From positions 47,797,630-47,861,629 of the forward strand of contig JAJKFL010000003.1 of the NCBI GenBank assembly GCA_021186555.1: a stretch of 64,000 bases of DNA, read 5' to 3'. The notes beneath the pieces were generated by a model. The model saw only the letters and a list, made by a program, of their open reading frames with translations, was not told the DNA's origin and did not search any database. Both the position numbers and the translations under genes were made by a program. Shown here piece after piece: positions 47,701 through 57,140 of this stretch. How positions within the stretch are numbered: position 1 is the stretch's first letter; each line of letters starts with the position of its first letter. The DNA comes from Reticulitermes speratus (Eukaryota; Arthropoda; Insecta; Blattodea; Rhinotermitidae).

Positions 47701-50700
47701 CATGGTGCATCGAATGTGGTCAGTGTTTGGTGCAAAAGGGTTAATCTTCTGAATATAAGGTACATGTCACCAAAATTATGTCCGGTGCTACACTAAGTGC
47801 ACAACATGTAACAGTGCCACGTTGCTTCTAATCACTCCTCCTGTGCACCCACTCAAAGTCAACAGGATGACACACAAAACATCCAAGGATTGAACAATGG
47901 CATGTCAATATCAGCACTAACCTGAGGTACAAAATAAGTCTGGATTTCTGTCCACTAAGTGCAGATGAAACATCAAAACGAGACACACTCATGGGAAATT
48001 ATATATTGTTTATGTGGAGCTTTTGGCTGGAGAGAAAACAAAAAATGGACCCACAAGGCAAACAGCTTGTATACTGAGAACTTACATCATGTTTCTACCA
48101 TACAGCACTGAATGATAACACGATCAGTCAACAAAAACTATAAAGGATGGGAAAGTAGTGGGAACAGCCGACTGCAGTACTGTTTAAACATCTACCTGAC
48201 CTGACCGAGGCAAACCACAAAATCCTCAGTCATGACAGCTGGTGTACAAGAGATGAGCCTGGGGCCTCCCAAACAGAATGGTGATATCTGAGAAGAAAAC
48301 TCAAACTACCTTACAATGCTACTACACACAGCAGAAAACACATATGTCAGTAACAGCAATATCACCATGAATACAGAAACTCACCCTGTTTTTCCCAATG
48401 TGCAGGACTCTAAGGTTGGGAAGTTTAACAGAAAGCACACTGAGGTTGTCCAGTGAATACAGTTTATTGTCAGACAAATCAAGCGCCACCAGCTCTGGAA
48501 CATTCTCCACGATAATATCCAACACTGCCAACATCATGTTTGGTCTGAACAATGCCACGGCATACTTGTCCACAAGATCTGCAAACATTACTTCAAGTTA
48601 GCTTCCAAATTCATACACCCAAATTGATGTTACACAAATGGCAACTGCGTAACATCTGGAGTGAATGCCATTGGGAACTGTGCGTATTACATTACGAAGT
48701 ATACTCTTTTTGGTGTTGTAAGAGTAGCTCTATTTATATGTCCCTGTTATTTTAAGAGTTATCTAAGCACAAGTAGTGTCAATGAGCGTCCTCTTACCTG
48801 GATCTGCATGAAACCGAGACATATCAAGGGCTTTTAGGTCAGCATTGTATCGCTTAACCATCGCTTCCTTTATTTTCTCCTTTAAAGTAGAATTAAGCTC
48901 CACATGTGGTAAATCAGCCTTCACTTTTATCACCAGCTGTTTAGACAAACACAATTAACAATACTGGTTATAGTTCAAACATACAAATTGTTTGAAATGG
49001 TAAATACAAGGTTCTTACAATAAAATCATACAGATGAACCACACGCTCTAACAAACTGTACAACCTCCACACTCCAAAAGACACTAACTTCAGAATATAG
49101 CATTGTTAATATGTATAATATTCAGAGGTCAAAACATTATAATGTGTAAGTAGAAAACAGCATACATGTAGATAGCAAAGCTACTGGTTACTATTGTTTT
49201 AATATTGTTAACAATTTTAATTCTTTCATGTAACATATTAGAATACCAAATAAGCTACGTACTGTACTCCTACTGAAAATTAACCATAAAAACTCCACAA
49301 AATACATATTTTGCGACAGGGACACGCGTATGATTTTTTCTCGCCAACTTGTAGACCACGTGAATTCAGTAATTCTGCACTGTGTACTTCTATCCCTGAA
49401 GACGTTTTATAAATAAACTAAAACATGTACAATAAAATATACAGGCAGTATTACATACTGACTGTATATTTTAATTGAATGTTAATAGCTAAGTGCACAG
49501 TAAAGATAAATCTTCTTACAGATGTCCAAGATTCTCTAAATCTATGATACTGAATGACTCAATACACAAATATCAGACTGGAAACCCATCACTGCCCGAT
49601 GTATAATCTGTTAAACATAATGTTCTGGGGGCGGGCTTTGATTCTCTACCAGGTGAAAGTACTATATTGAAACCTATGCTGCTTGATCAACTATACGCCG
49701 GGAAAGTGAGTCACTTAATCCAACAAAACCAACTGAGTATTTTTTTATACTATTACTTCTACCTGATGACTGCAGCACATCCATCTTCAAAAACACAATA
49801 TACAGCAAACATCTAACAATGGTCAATGTCCAACATAATACTTGAATACTGAATCTCATGAGAGTACTTCAAAATTCCATGTGTCAATCATGCCTGTCAC
49901 CTTACTGAAGAATAGGAATATTTTGTCTCACAGCTATACAATCAAACAACAGAATGTACAGACCCCTCCTAACATACACTTTAGACGTTTGTACATCTTT
50001 AATATGTAGCTTGATAAAGCTATCCCTATACAGGCCTGGACAGGCCCTTAGGGTTCCAGGAGGTTGAGGCTCCCAGAATTTGTAGACAACCAATACATGA
50101 AGGTGGCAAGGCTGTCAGCCCTATGCACTGGCCACCTTTACCCCCCAGGAGACATCCCTGGTACTTGTTTCTGTTACAGGCTGAGTCAACCCCAGGACCA
50201 CAGAGCAGCCAGAAGGATGAAGTCAATGAAAAATCCCAGTGACCCCAACAGGAATCAAACCTGCAACCTTCTGGCTTGTAGCACATGCCTCAACCAACTG
50301 CGCCATGGTGTACCCCTCTTTAATATGCAGGTAAATGATAAAGAGTGAATTTTGAAGGTGTCAGTTCAAGATTTAAACTAACGTTGGTAGAAAAAATATA
50401 CACACTTTAGCCCCCCCCCCCCCCCCAAAACTGCATGCATACACACACTTACCCATAACTAAATCACAACATACCCTAAATCCTTTGAATGTCATAATTT
50501 TCCTATCAACACTGGCCAACTTTGCTGCAGTCCGAGAATCATCCACAAAAAAAGAGGAATCTACTCCTCGAACTTCATACTGCAAAAAGAAGTGAAATGT
50601 GATTATGCAAAGAGATAGTGCATGGAAATGAATCAAAATAATTTTAAATTTCAATCGTATTAAGACCATCATTACACCAGTACCTATAACAAATCACACC

Positions 50701-53700
50701 TACATCACATACAATCCATTTTAGGCCATTATGATCAACATTAAAACGGCAATTCATAGACCATAAATTTCAGGAATATAGCAATTTTTGGATTTACTAG
50801 CAATTAACTTGAAAGAAAGAAACATATTTTAAAAACATATAAATGCCCAATAACAGGAAATACATCCTGTACCAGAAATAAAGTGAACATAACACTTGTA
50901 AGTTAAAACTGCCGTAACTCTACAGCCAACATCCATTAACACTCAATACATGATTCTGGTAACCAGCACAAAGTCCCTGAATAAAAACTCTGTACGTTAC
51001 AAACAGTTTTAGGCATATTCGTGTAATTGTAAAAAGAGCCAATTAGTTTTATCACGTCTGTTCGTCCATCTGTCCGCATGTATAAGCGCTGCTCCCACTG
51101 GATAGATTTCCGTGAAATTTGATACTGCGGACTTCTATAAAAATTTGTCCCGAAACTCCAAACTTGCTTAAAATCAGGCAAAAATACTAGGCACTTTACA
51201 TAAGACCTTAGTGCATTTTATTGTAGCCAGCAACATCAAATCACCACAAAAGTGCTCTCTTAGAGTGAAATGATATCAGGCTGTTAGAATAGCCAAAGAG
51301 GAATAAACATTACACAAACGATCCACAATGTTATACATACACTGCCCATCTTGCTGCTGTTTCACAGCTCAAATCTTGTTTTTAAAGTGTGGGGAACCCC
51401 TGGGAAACAGAACACTGATCAAAATACTATACTGATCACCGTCATGTTAAATTTAGTGCTGATATCAGAAGGGAGATATACATATATATATATAGATGTG
51501 CGTGTGGACAGGAACAGAACAACCTTGACATTCCACCTAAAAGAATTCCTTGTTGTTAACAAGAACTCAAATTTTCAACACTGCCAACAATGTCGGCCAT
51601 TGGTACAAATCTTGTGCCAGTCCAATTCAGATTACAGTATCAAAATCTGTTTCCTCAACATATATTTTAATTCATCATCATCTTGGTCTTTCCTGTAATC
51701 ACTCCCTCCACCACCAAAAAATGTGTGTGTTCATCTTTTCTACTTGAAATACATGCTCATTTCATTACAACTTCCTAGATTTAACAGTTCCTAACAATAC
51801 AACGAGAACCAATAATGAAGTTCATAATTTTCTATGAATTCCTAAACTTCAGAAATTATGAACTGACATACCTTCCTATCAAAACCACTTGAATCAAGAT
51901 GAACAATACTAATTCTTGCATAGCACCAAAGAAATCTGAACTGAATACACAGCCTCTACTGACAATATTTTGACAAAATTTCAACTCTGATTAAAGACAC
52001 TGAAAGACTGGCACAAAACTTACATTGAGTGGAATGAATACTGTTGGTGTAATGGCATCCAACAATGCCTTCAAGATGTAGTCCTTACTGTATCTGCCTC
52101 CATGAGGAATCTGAAAAGAAGTACCACTAATATAATAACAACAATTACACAGTGTTACAACACTAATTGAGGTTTAAAGTTCCATTACAATGAAAGATTT
52201 AACCAAACTATAGCTACATATTACAAACATAATCATGAGCAACTTACAATTACTTTATACCATGATGGCATATTGTCTGGTAACTTATTGCGGTTGAACT
52301 GTAGTGGTACGGAAGGGCTGGAACGACCTGACCTCCTCCTGCCACCTGAACCTCTGCCACCAGTGTTGCTACCTGATGTTTGATTACGACCCCTCCCAGA
52401 ATAAGGGTTGCTGCAAAATTGGTGACTGTCATTTACACAGATTTTTGGTGCATGATAATATATCAACAACTAGTATTATACCGTTACAATTTAACCCTTT
52501 GGCACAGGAAATAAATGCCCAGAGTGACCTACAGTGGACTGAAATTTAGATGTGGGATGCATAACAGCAGCCATAATTATGTAACTTTTGGCACTTTGAG
52601 CATCACACTACATCTTACAAATATATATAACATTCAGGACCAAAGTGTTAATGCAGGAAACATCAACTTAAAACATAAATTAAAATGACACATATAATTC
52701 CAATACACATAAACCTTTCTTGGAAACTTTGCTTTCTGTTACACCATATCACCAGTCTTGAACCAAAGTATTCTCAACTCAGAATTTTAATGAATTCTGC
52801 ATTACACATAACTTAACATGATTAATACTGAATATAACATTTGTACAGACACATTTCTACCTTTACGCAAAGAGGCAAACCTAATCAGAGAGTACAATTT
52901 GTGTTCAATTTCATTCAGAAATCATAATACAAACATGCACCAACATCTACTGTTCAGTCTTACAAAAAGAAACAGTTAACAGGTCCAAGATATTAAGTAA
53001 TGTGTTTAAAATATAATGTTTACATGGCCATGAACATATGCAGGGTGCAACAGAATAGTTCATTCAGGGGTTGTAGGGGGGGGGGGTTAAGGGGGAGCAA
53101 TCTGAGATAGGCAACATGTGGTCAGAAATATCTCTTCATAACGAAATCAGCGTCAGTACTGCAGCTGGGCAAGCAGGCAACCTGTGCATGTGGCTCTGCC
53201 ACGACAGTGCCCCTGCCCAACTCACGCATGCTGTGAGACATCATCTCGACCCAGCAATTCGTGATTGCTGGATGGGGGAGTGGGGCATCACCTGGCCACC
53301 TCTTCCCTGACCTGGCCCTGCTTGACTTCTTCCTTTGGGGTCACAAAAAGTCTAATTTATGAGACTGCTGTGGAAACAGAAGGGGACATGGTATCTAGAA
53401 TTTTAGCAGCAAATGGAACTACTCAGAACATGTCAGGGATCTCTGACAGAGTGCCAAAACATGATTCATTGTTTCAATGCCTGTAATAAGTGTTAGTGGC
53501 CGCCAGTTTGAACACCGCGTTACTTAACTGAAAATAACACCATTAAAAATTCTGCACACAATGTAAAACCAATAACCACTTATGAAAATGAAATGAAAAA
53601 TTTAAAAAAAAAGTGCTAATGTCCAAAGTCAGTGCTTACAGATTGCCTACATTCCCAGCCGCAGAACTGACATCCATTTCGGTAAGGAGACGTTTCCAAC

Positions 53701-56610
53701 CACGTTCCCCATCTTATACTGCCCCACTTTAAACCCTTGTAAGTCTGTAAAAACTATTCAGTTATACCCTGTATATAAATTACCACCCACCTCCACATGT
53801 AGTTCCAAGATTAAGAATGAATGGATCCATACCTCTGTACTCCCCACCCAATATGACTTCATAGCCTGCACATGGACCACTTAAGTTATCTTTTTATCAT
53901 CTTTACTTTACTTCACCTATCCCTGAACTCCAAGCCCCCAAATTTGCCACAGTGGATCGCGGCAAAGGCTAGTAAACACTGCCTTGTTGGCTCAAACTGA
54001 TTCCCTTGAAGAGAACAGTCAAAACTTATACTTGTATATAGCAAAATCAAAGATCAAATCAGTGAAGGTCTATAGTCATCAGTTCCATCATCTCACTGAA
54101 CATGGCTGTGCTACACAAATTTTCATTATTGCAGCTTATAATAAAGAAGGGCAAGTCAAGTGTTTCCATCTTGTGGTCTGTGTTCAAACACTGGGAAACC
54201 AAAATGCCAAACACACTTTTACTAAATTTGTAAACTGAACAGCTGTTCAGGAAATCACATATCAAGGCCACAAAGTACTGTACAGCAAGGACAGGGCAAA
54301 TCTGGTTGTCCCTGTGGGAGCAAAGATATTAAAAAATTAAATCCATCCAATTACCTTTCAATCTCTTGTATGTTTTCTTGTCAATCTGCTTCCTGTTTAA
54401 TGTAAACACATGTCTGTCATGAGTCACTGGCCTTTGCTCAAGCCAAGATACTTTGTGCTGCAGTTCACAAGAAAGCCTGCAGTCTAAAGAGTGCACTGCA
54501 TGTCATCTCTTGACACTCAGTAAAACCACTTAGCTGTTACAGCTAATGAAAAGCTCTACAATTCACCTTGGTAAGTGAAGAGCATGATTTACCTTTCCAT
54601 CTCTAACAACGTCCCAGTGTAACGTGATACTGGTGACATGAAAACACCAATATTACAATGAAATACTTACTATCGTAAACTTCTTCCATTTGAACCTGGT
54701 GTGGTCATATCTACATCACCATCTTCAATATGGGAACGAACACCCTGGTCCAAATCTCTATTTCTCTGTTTACCAATGCGGTTACTTCCTGGCTTGAAAG
54801 ATACTCTCGGATGCAGTCACTCACACGATCATCATGTTCTGCAATGAAAAACACAATTATGCACACAGACATTAAACTGGATATGGGACCTTCACATATC
54901 AGACGCAAATAATTCTCTTCTTCTTAGAAAGTGTTAGTTCTTCTTTAACATATTTTGCTAAAAATTAAGCTTGTGTTAGGTGACTTCATACAGGTTTCAA
55001 CTAAGCTCACACTGTTTCAGTGATTAGAGAAGAAGTATTATTACCTCAACCAGAGACATTTTGTGAATTTTTTAATCACTGTACAACAGTACATAACTTT
55101 CACCACATGCAGTCTATGTTTCAAAATATTAACAACACGACTTTAAACCCAAACTTTATACCCCCATTTGTAAGGTTAAGTACATTCCTATGAGCCTGGA
55201 TAACCAATGTACGACTGCCATCAGTGGCAAGAGATTATTCTCTTCCCCATTGTGTCCACACTGGCTCTGCTGCTTCTGTGTAATGTGAACCAGAGGCTTC
55301 TTTCTGTGGGTACAGTTGCTGAAGAATGAAGCTGAATACTCACTTCCATTTAGCGCTGAGATTAACAGTACAGAAATTTTCCTGAACAGCCAACTAATCT
55401 GAATGAACACCACTCTATGCTATCCCACGCACTACCATACGCATCCCTAAAAACTCAACAATTAACTTCCTGCAAGTAATATACCTGTTGGCTAAGCACA
55501 ATTATCAGAGCTATATGGAGCTCTCACACTGAGCACCACTTAAGACAAGATGGCAATACGATTATCTTATGATATGACCCTACCCTTGGTTTCAAATGAA
55601 ATCTTGCACACTGAAGTTGACACAATAACAACATGTTCACGACAGGCAGATACGATGCAATGTCAACTCATGTGTCATCTATCGCTCCATCATAAACACA
55701 TGTCACAGGCGTATGATCCATGCCACAGAAGGAAGAAGTATCACAGCCCTTATGGTGCTTTGTTAGGTTATGGATGCATAAGTGAGGAAGCAAATATTAA
55801 ACTTGTGGAGCTTGTTGGAGACTACTTCATTATGTATGGCTTTAAAGATCCTGATTATACAAGAAAAGACAAAATTGGTCCAGTGTGGGAAAACACTTGG
55901 AAAGGATTAAATGAATCACGAAAGACACTGTTCCATATTTCCGTGTACTTATAATTCAAACACTTAATAAATGAACCAATAAAATACACAGTACAATACA
56001 GACCATTAAGAATTTTCGCTAGATATGGCGTATCCTGTCGATTTATTAAACGCGAGAAAGATAATTTATTGCTGTAAATATTGTAATTAATTTAAAGACG
56101 TAATGTAGGCTTACTTTCATTGGTACTGAAATATTATATAAGTTACACTCTTGGACATGTGCACACTGAAGCAGTTGTGAATCGTCAGACTGGATCGTCT
56201 CCCGTGTGCGAGGCCCGTATCGTGTCGTCATCGTATCGCAAGCAGCGTCCTGTGTGAGGGCAGCCACAACTTTCATTTACGTTTCATAATCATCTGGCGT
56301 GCCAACCACCCTTACGGTCCTCGCCAACATGGTTAGGGTAACCCTAACAGTGTTCACTGTTTAACACAGCCCCAAATTTCGGATCGAATACACATACAAT
56401 CAACATTCCAGCTCCTAACATAGGTTCTGTATCGACTCGTCATCTTCACTACTGTCAGACACCAGGAACTAAACACATCTTTCTAGAAACAAAACTGAAT
56501 ACAAAGATGGCTGCCTTTCGTGTAAATAGCGAAAGGTACTTACCATAGTAGCCCTTTCCAGAGGATCCTCCTGAATTCCACACATTATTCACTTTACCAC
56601 GTTTCGGCAT
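29614..56610 (-). CDS. NXF1: Nuclear RNA export factor 1 (NXF1/TAP), 14 coding exons
   Basis: NXF1 with its partner NXT1/p15 carries mRNPs through nuclear pores. Coding exons (minus strand, in order): 56544-56610, 54671-54838, 52248-52410, 52024-52110, 50475-50579, 48798-48936, 48385-48578, 45921-46030, 40390-40426, 38249-38493, 36118-36286, 34949-35119, 32189-32346, 29614-29713. All introns are GT-AG and the phases join, except for one base missing in exon 2. The product would be about 637 residues (human about 619): an Arg/Gly-rich N-terminus, an RRM-like fold (about 128-203), four LRRs (about 220-355), an NTF2-like domain (about 372-552) and a TAP-C/UBA domain (about 583-637). Introns range from 137 bp to 5.5 kb. 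The ATG was chosen because exon 1 encodes MPKRGK, a typical insect start. Confidence 0.96.
30340..30707. mobile_element. TTAA MITE, family 2, with internal insert
   Basis: Same ends as 33435-33664 but 368 bp long. Extra sequence at about 30415-30545 contains an inverted pair (GTCCAGTCA near 30421, TGACTGGAC near 30467) and looks like a nested insertion. Confidence 0.6.
31671..31940 (-). mobile_element. tRNA-derived SINE (second family), intron 13
   Basis: It shares the CTTGGCACTAGATAGGGGTGG-type middle and a tRNA-like head at the high-coordinate end with the other members of this family. Confidence 0.65.
32008..32170. mobile_element. piggyBac-like MITE, family 1
   Basis: TTAA-flanked 163-bp unit with ends TTAACCCTTTGGCACC and GCACCAAAGGATTAA. 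TTAA targets with CCC-starting inverted repeats are typical of piggyBac. No coding capacity. Confidence 0.7.
32189..32346 (-). CDS. NXF1: NXF1 exon 13
   Basis: Encodes a proline-rich linker and the first helix of the TAP-C/UBA domain, QHLMESFAAQSGMNVAWARK, which helps bind FG-nucleoporins. It ends in phase 2. Confidence 0.95.
32610..32875 (-). mobile_element. tRNA-derived SINE (second family), intron 12
   Basis: Shows AACCCCAGCACTAGATGAAGG and CTGCTTTAACCCCAGGGAAAG, and a degenerate tRNA head ending near ACTATCTGCCTCCACC. It starts about 265 bases upstream of exon 13. Confidence 0.65.
33435..33664. mobile_element. TTAA MITE, family 2
   Basis: A 230-bp unit from TTAACCTTTATCCTACACGG to GGTCTTTAAAAGGTTAA, with AGCAGCATGTCTTAAAAATG inside. 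Other copies are at 30340, 36697 and, inverted, 46579. Confidence 0.7.
34081..34120 (-). repeat. Hammerhead-like motif, intron 12
   Basis: The minus strand reads CTGAGGATGGCAATCC followed by ATTTGCCGAAAC. The spacing matches the motifs at 16500 and 39181. Confidence 0.45.
34368..34530. mobile_element. piggyBac-like MITE, family 1
   Basis: TTAACCCTTTGGCACC at the left and a degraded right end closing in TTAA; 163 bp, the same length as 32008-32170. Confidence 0.6.
34949..35119 (-). CDS. NXF1: NXF1 exon 12
   Basis: Fifty-seven codons finishing the NTF2-like domain: PQVIMMSVSGLFLENG, SFNRAFVIVPFGAGFCIINE, then QLFVTNATEEQSK. Phase 0 at both ends. Confidence 0.96.
36118..36286 (-). CDS. NXF1: NXF1 exon 11
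   Basis: Encodes NTF2-like domain sequence: LVNYISDSRNLMR, then the hallmark LSKLPKTQHDPLSFSVDVTL. Acceptor TTGCAG, donor GTAAGT. Confidence 0.96.
36697..36900. mobile_element. TTAA MITE, family 2 (3-prime end degraded)
   Basis: Starts TTAACCTTTATATAACAAGG and carries the shared interior AGCAGCATGTCTTATAAACG. The right TTAA end is not clear. Confidence 0.55.
37087..37370 (-). mobile_element. tRNA-derived SINE (second family), intron 10
   Basis: Shows GGTAAGGTTGTCCCTGTGCA, AACCTCAGCATGAGACGGAGG and a tRNA-like head at the right end. It is colinear with 62549-62795. Confidence 0.65.
38249..38493 (-). CDS. NXF1: NXF1 exon 10
   Basis: Encodes DGVDLSPPILFDVNEDFRMP, then the start of the NTF2-like domain: MARQFLEQYYQLYDSDNREQ and LVSAYHTDAMFSL. 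It ends in phase 2 with donor GTAAGT. Confidence 0.96.
39114..39926. repeat. Long fold-back repeat with hammerhead-like motifs, intron 9
   Basis: Arms of about 118 bp (39114-39231 and 39802-39926) are imperfect reverse complements, sharing ACACAACA, AAGTTTAAAAA and GTGTACAG. The left arm holds, on minus, CTGATGATGGC...GCCGAAAT (39181-39220). The right arm holds the plus-strand counterpart CCGATAATGGC...GCTGAAACG (39816-39852). The interior is AT-rich. Confidence 0.7.
40390..40426 (-). CDS. NXF1: NXF1 exon 9 (37 bp)
   Basis: A very short exon encoding EVRKRFPKVLKL after the split serine codon; this is the conserved end of the LRR domain. Acceptor TTTTACAG, donor GTGAGT. It lies alone between introns of about 5.5 and 1.9 kb, so it was found by motif and phase rather than by an open frame. 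Confidence 0.93.
40633..40777. mobile_element. Fold-back element related to 11322-11460
   Basis: An inverted repeat in NXF1 intron 8. The left arm reads CAAGTCCTCTGGGATGTTA and the right arm reads TAACATCCCAGAAGACTTG. The CTGGGATRTTA core is shared with the fold-backs at 11322 and 21677. Confidence 0.55.
41769..41788. repeat. Small perfect hairpin
   Basis: GGGGTTAGT and ACTAACCCC are separated by two bases, in NXF1 intron 8. Confidence 0.6.
42440..42465. repeat. Poly-A run
   Basis: Twenty-six A residues in intron 8, possibly the tail of an old retroposon; no body is recognised. Confidence 0.8.
45270..45330 (+). repeat. Dispersed GAAAC...CCCAGAAG segment
   Basis: CCTCCAAAATCTCGGTGAAT followed by TTCTACCAGGCTCC and CACCCCAGAAGG. 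The same order recurs at 63876-63935, inverted at about 63462-63530, and in weaker form at 505-560 and 46135-46200. Confidence 0.5.
45631..45798. mobile_element. piggyBac-like MITE, family 1
   Basis: The left end is TTAACCCTTTGGCACC and the right end GGCACCAAAGGGTCAA, so the right TTAA is mutated. Its interior matches 34368-34530 in inverted orientation. Confidence 0.7.
45921..46030 (-). CDS. NXF1: NXF1 exon 8
   Basis: Encodes LRR sequence IRDIHQLDRLEGLRLEDLVL and DGNPLCDKYQEQNVYI. Acceptor ATGTGTAG, donor GTAGGG (weaker). It ends in phase 2 and is followed by the largest intron, 5.5 kb. Confidence 0.95.
46579..46805. mobile_element. TTAA MITE, family 2 (inverted copy)
   Basis: It reads as the reverse complement of the family: it begins CCAACCTTTTAAATACTTGC and ends near GGTTAA at 46800-46805. 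Confidence 0.55.
47130..47260 (+). mobile_element. Possible tRNA-like SINE fragment, intron 7
   Basis: CAGTTAGTTGCTAGCCTCTC followed by GGTTTGATCCC looks like a degenerate A box and B box. No tail or target duplication is clear. Confidence 0.35.
47576..47744. mobile_element. piggyBac-like MITE, family 1 (diverged)
   Basis: Ends TTAAACCTTTCCCACC and GGTGCAAAAGGGTTAA; 169 bp. Confidence 0.6.
48385..48578 (-). CDS. NXF1: NXF1 exon 7
   Basis: Encodes the first leucine-rich repeats: LVDKYAVALFRPNMM, then PELVALDLSDNKLYSLDNLS and LPNLRVLHIGKNR. Acceptor TTTGCAG, donor GTGAGT. Confidence 0.96.
48798..48936 (-). CDS. NXF1: NXF1 exon 6
   Basis: Encodes LVIKVKADLP, then KEAMVKRYNADLKALDMSRF and HADP. 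This is the RRM-to-LRR linker and the start of the leucine-rich region. It ends in phase 1. Confidence 0.95.
50028..50325 (-). mobile_element. tRNA-derived SINE (third type), intron 5
   Basis: On the minus strand the head reads GGCGCAGTTGGTTGAGGC (A box) and GGTTTGATTCC (B box), followed by an unrelated body. The A box differs from the other families in the window. Confidence 0.6.
50411..50426. repeat. Poly-C run
   Basis: Sixteen C residues in intron 5, about 50 bp downstream (minus sense) of the NXF1 exon 5 donor. Confidence 0.85.
50475..50579 (-). CDS. NXF1: NXF1 exon 5
   Basis: Thirty-five codons with SSFFVDDSRTAAKLASVDRK, the third strand and second helix of the RRM-like fold. Acceptor TTTTTGCAG, donor GTATGT, phase 0 at both ends. 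Confidence 0.94.
52024..52110 (-). CDS. NXF1: NXF1 exon 4
   Basis: Twenty-nine codons, IPHGGRYSKDYILKALLDAI to FIPLN, covering the first helix and second strand of the RRM-like domain. Phase 0 at both ends; acceptor TTTTCAG, donor GTAAGT. Confidence 0.94.
52248..52410 (-). CDS. NXF1: NXF1 exon 3
   Basis: Encodes YNPYSGRGR, a Gly/Arg/Ser-rich linker (GGRGSGGRRRSGRSS), then NMPSWYKVI, the first strand of the RRM-like fold. It enters in phase 2 and leaves in phase 0. It is separated from exon 4 by an intron of only 137 bp. Confidence 0.93.
52491..52651. mobile_element. piggyBac-like MITE, family 1
   Basis: Starts TTAACCCTTTGGCAC and ends GGACCAAAGTGTTAA; 161 bp. It lies 80 bp upstream of the NXF1 exon 3 acceptor. 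Confidence 0.65.
53116..53515 (+). pseudogene. mariner-like transposase fossil, intron 2
   Basis: The frame reads LWLCHDSAPAQLTHAVR. A PD-L-x-LLDFFLWGH block lies in a second frame (about 53307-53345). The sequence returns to the first frame with SLIYETAVETEGDMVSRILA and ISDRVPKHDSLFQCL. This order matches the C-terminal half of the DDE domain of a widespread arthropod Tc1/mariner transposase. At least two frameshifts show it is dead. The N-terminal half is missing. Confidence 0.75.
54671..54838 (-). CDS. NXF1: NXF1 exon 2 (frame inconsistency)
   Basis: The acceptor TTGCAG lies at 54839-54844 and the donor GTAAGT at 54665-54670. The exon opens in frame as EHDDRVSD, but the rest (VSFKPGSN ... 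DGDVDMTTPGSNGRSLR) is in another frame, and that frame is the one that joins exon 3. One base appears to be missing between about 54806 and 54820. The two conserved blocks on either side argue for a sequencing error or recent mutation. An alternative acceptor just before TATCTTTC would restore the frame but lacks a pyrimidine tract. Confidence 0.85.
55550..55954 (+). CDS. MADF-like domain ORF in NXF1 intron 1
   Basis: A 134-codon plus-strand ORF. Residues 83-123 (ANIKLVELVGDYFIMYGFKD, then PDYTRKDKIGPVWENTWKGL) match the MADF pattern L-x-E-L-V, an aromatic residue, P-D-Y and a late W. MADF domains bind DNA in Adf-1-like factors and transposon-linked proteins. The first 60 or so residues look non-coding, so the true start is uncertain. 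Two AATAAA signals follow the stop (55966-55971 and 55978-55983). It could be a short gene, a retrocopy fragment or a transposon remnant. Confidence 0.42.
   Translation: MAIRLSYDMTLPLVSNEILHTEVDTITTCSRQADTMQCQLMCHLSLHHKHMSQAYDPCHRRKKYHSPYGALLGYGCISEEANIKLVELVGDYFIMYGFKDPDYTRKDKIGPVWENTWKGLNESRKTLFHISVYL
56544..56610 (-). CDS. NXF1: NXF1 exon 1 (start codon)
   Basis: Encodes MPKRGKVNNVWNSGGSSG, then KGYY plus one base. The donor is GTAAGT at 56538-56543. The basic, glycine-rich start is the nuclear-localising, RNA-binding end of the protein. Confidence 0.9.
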
Positions 56611-56830
56611 AGCTGCTGTTTTAATATATAAGTTTTTACACTCTCTTAACCAACGTCTGTTTTCTTAACCACCTTAACACTGCTTCCTAACGCACATAAG
56701 ACATTACCCACACGAACTACTACAGACGCAGATTGCACAGACATCGATCACTCACGCCCGCTGATGACACCGACCACCACAGATTACTACCACGGATCAG
56801 AGCGCAGGTTGAAATTCAGAGTCTAACTAC
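56611..56830 (-). promoter_or_regulatory. NXF1 5-prime UTR and promoter region (position inferred)
   Basis: This is the sequence directly upstream of the NXF1 ATG. No TATA box is evident. The start site is not visible; the boundary is only an inference from gene structure. Confidence 0.3.
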
Positions 56831-56940
56831 GACCGTTGATGGTGAGTGGTAAATGCTTTCAGAAAGAATGCTTTTGAGTCTTCCTAAGCCAACAGTGTAT
56901 ACAGGAGATCCAAGTAATTTAAATTTGGTATGTCAGCATC

Positions 56941-57140
56941 TTTTTTGTTTCCATGGTGCAACAGCCCCTAGTGGGCCAGGGCCTCCTCATTGTTGAGACA
57001 CGACGCAGAGACCTCTATCGACAACAAACAACACTCACAAGAGACAGACATCCATGCTCCCGGCGGATTTCGAACCCGCAATCCCAGAAAGCGAACGGCA
57101 GCAGACCCACGCCTTAGACAGCGCGGCCACTGGGATCGGC
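56941..57140 (-). mobile_element. tRNA-derived SINE, same family as 11521-11798
   Basis: On the minus strand it starts GCCGATCCCAGTGGCC, then CTAAGGCGTGGGTCT, a B box GGTTCGAAATC, and the body shared with 11521 (ATGGATGTCTGTCTCTTGTG). It ends in an A-rich tail, seen as the T run at 56941-56946. It is more diverged than the copy at 11521. It lies about 330 bp upstream of the NXF1 start codon. Confidence 0.8.

Larger units (their letters stand above)
29714..56543 (-). other. NXF1 introns, overview
   Basis: Thirteen introns run between the exons listed. They hold the SINEs, MITEs, fold-backs and transposase fossil described separately. The remainder is AT-rich sequence without recognisable genes, including 41100-45270 apart from a hairpin at 41769-41788 and a 26-base A run, and 42500-44900 where I see nothing distinct. 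Confidence 0.7.
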
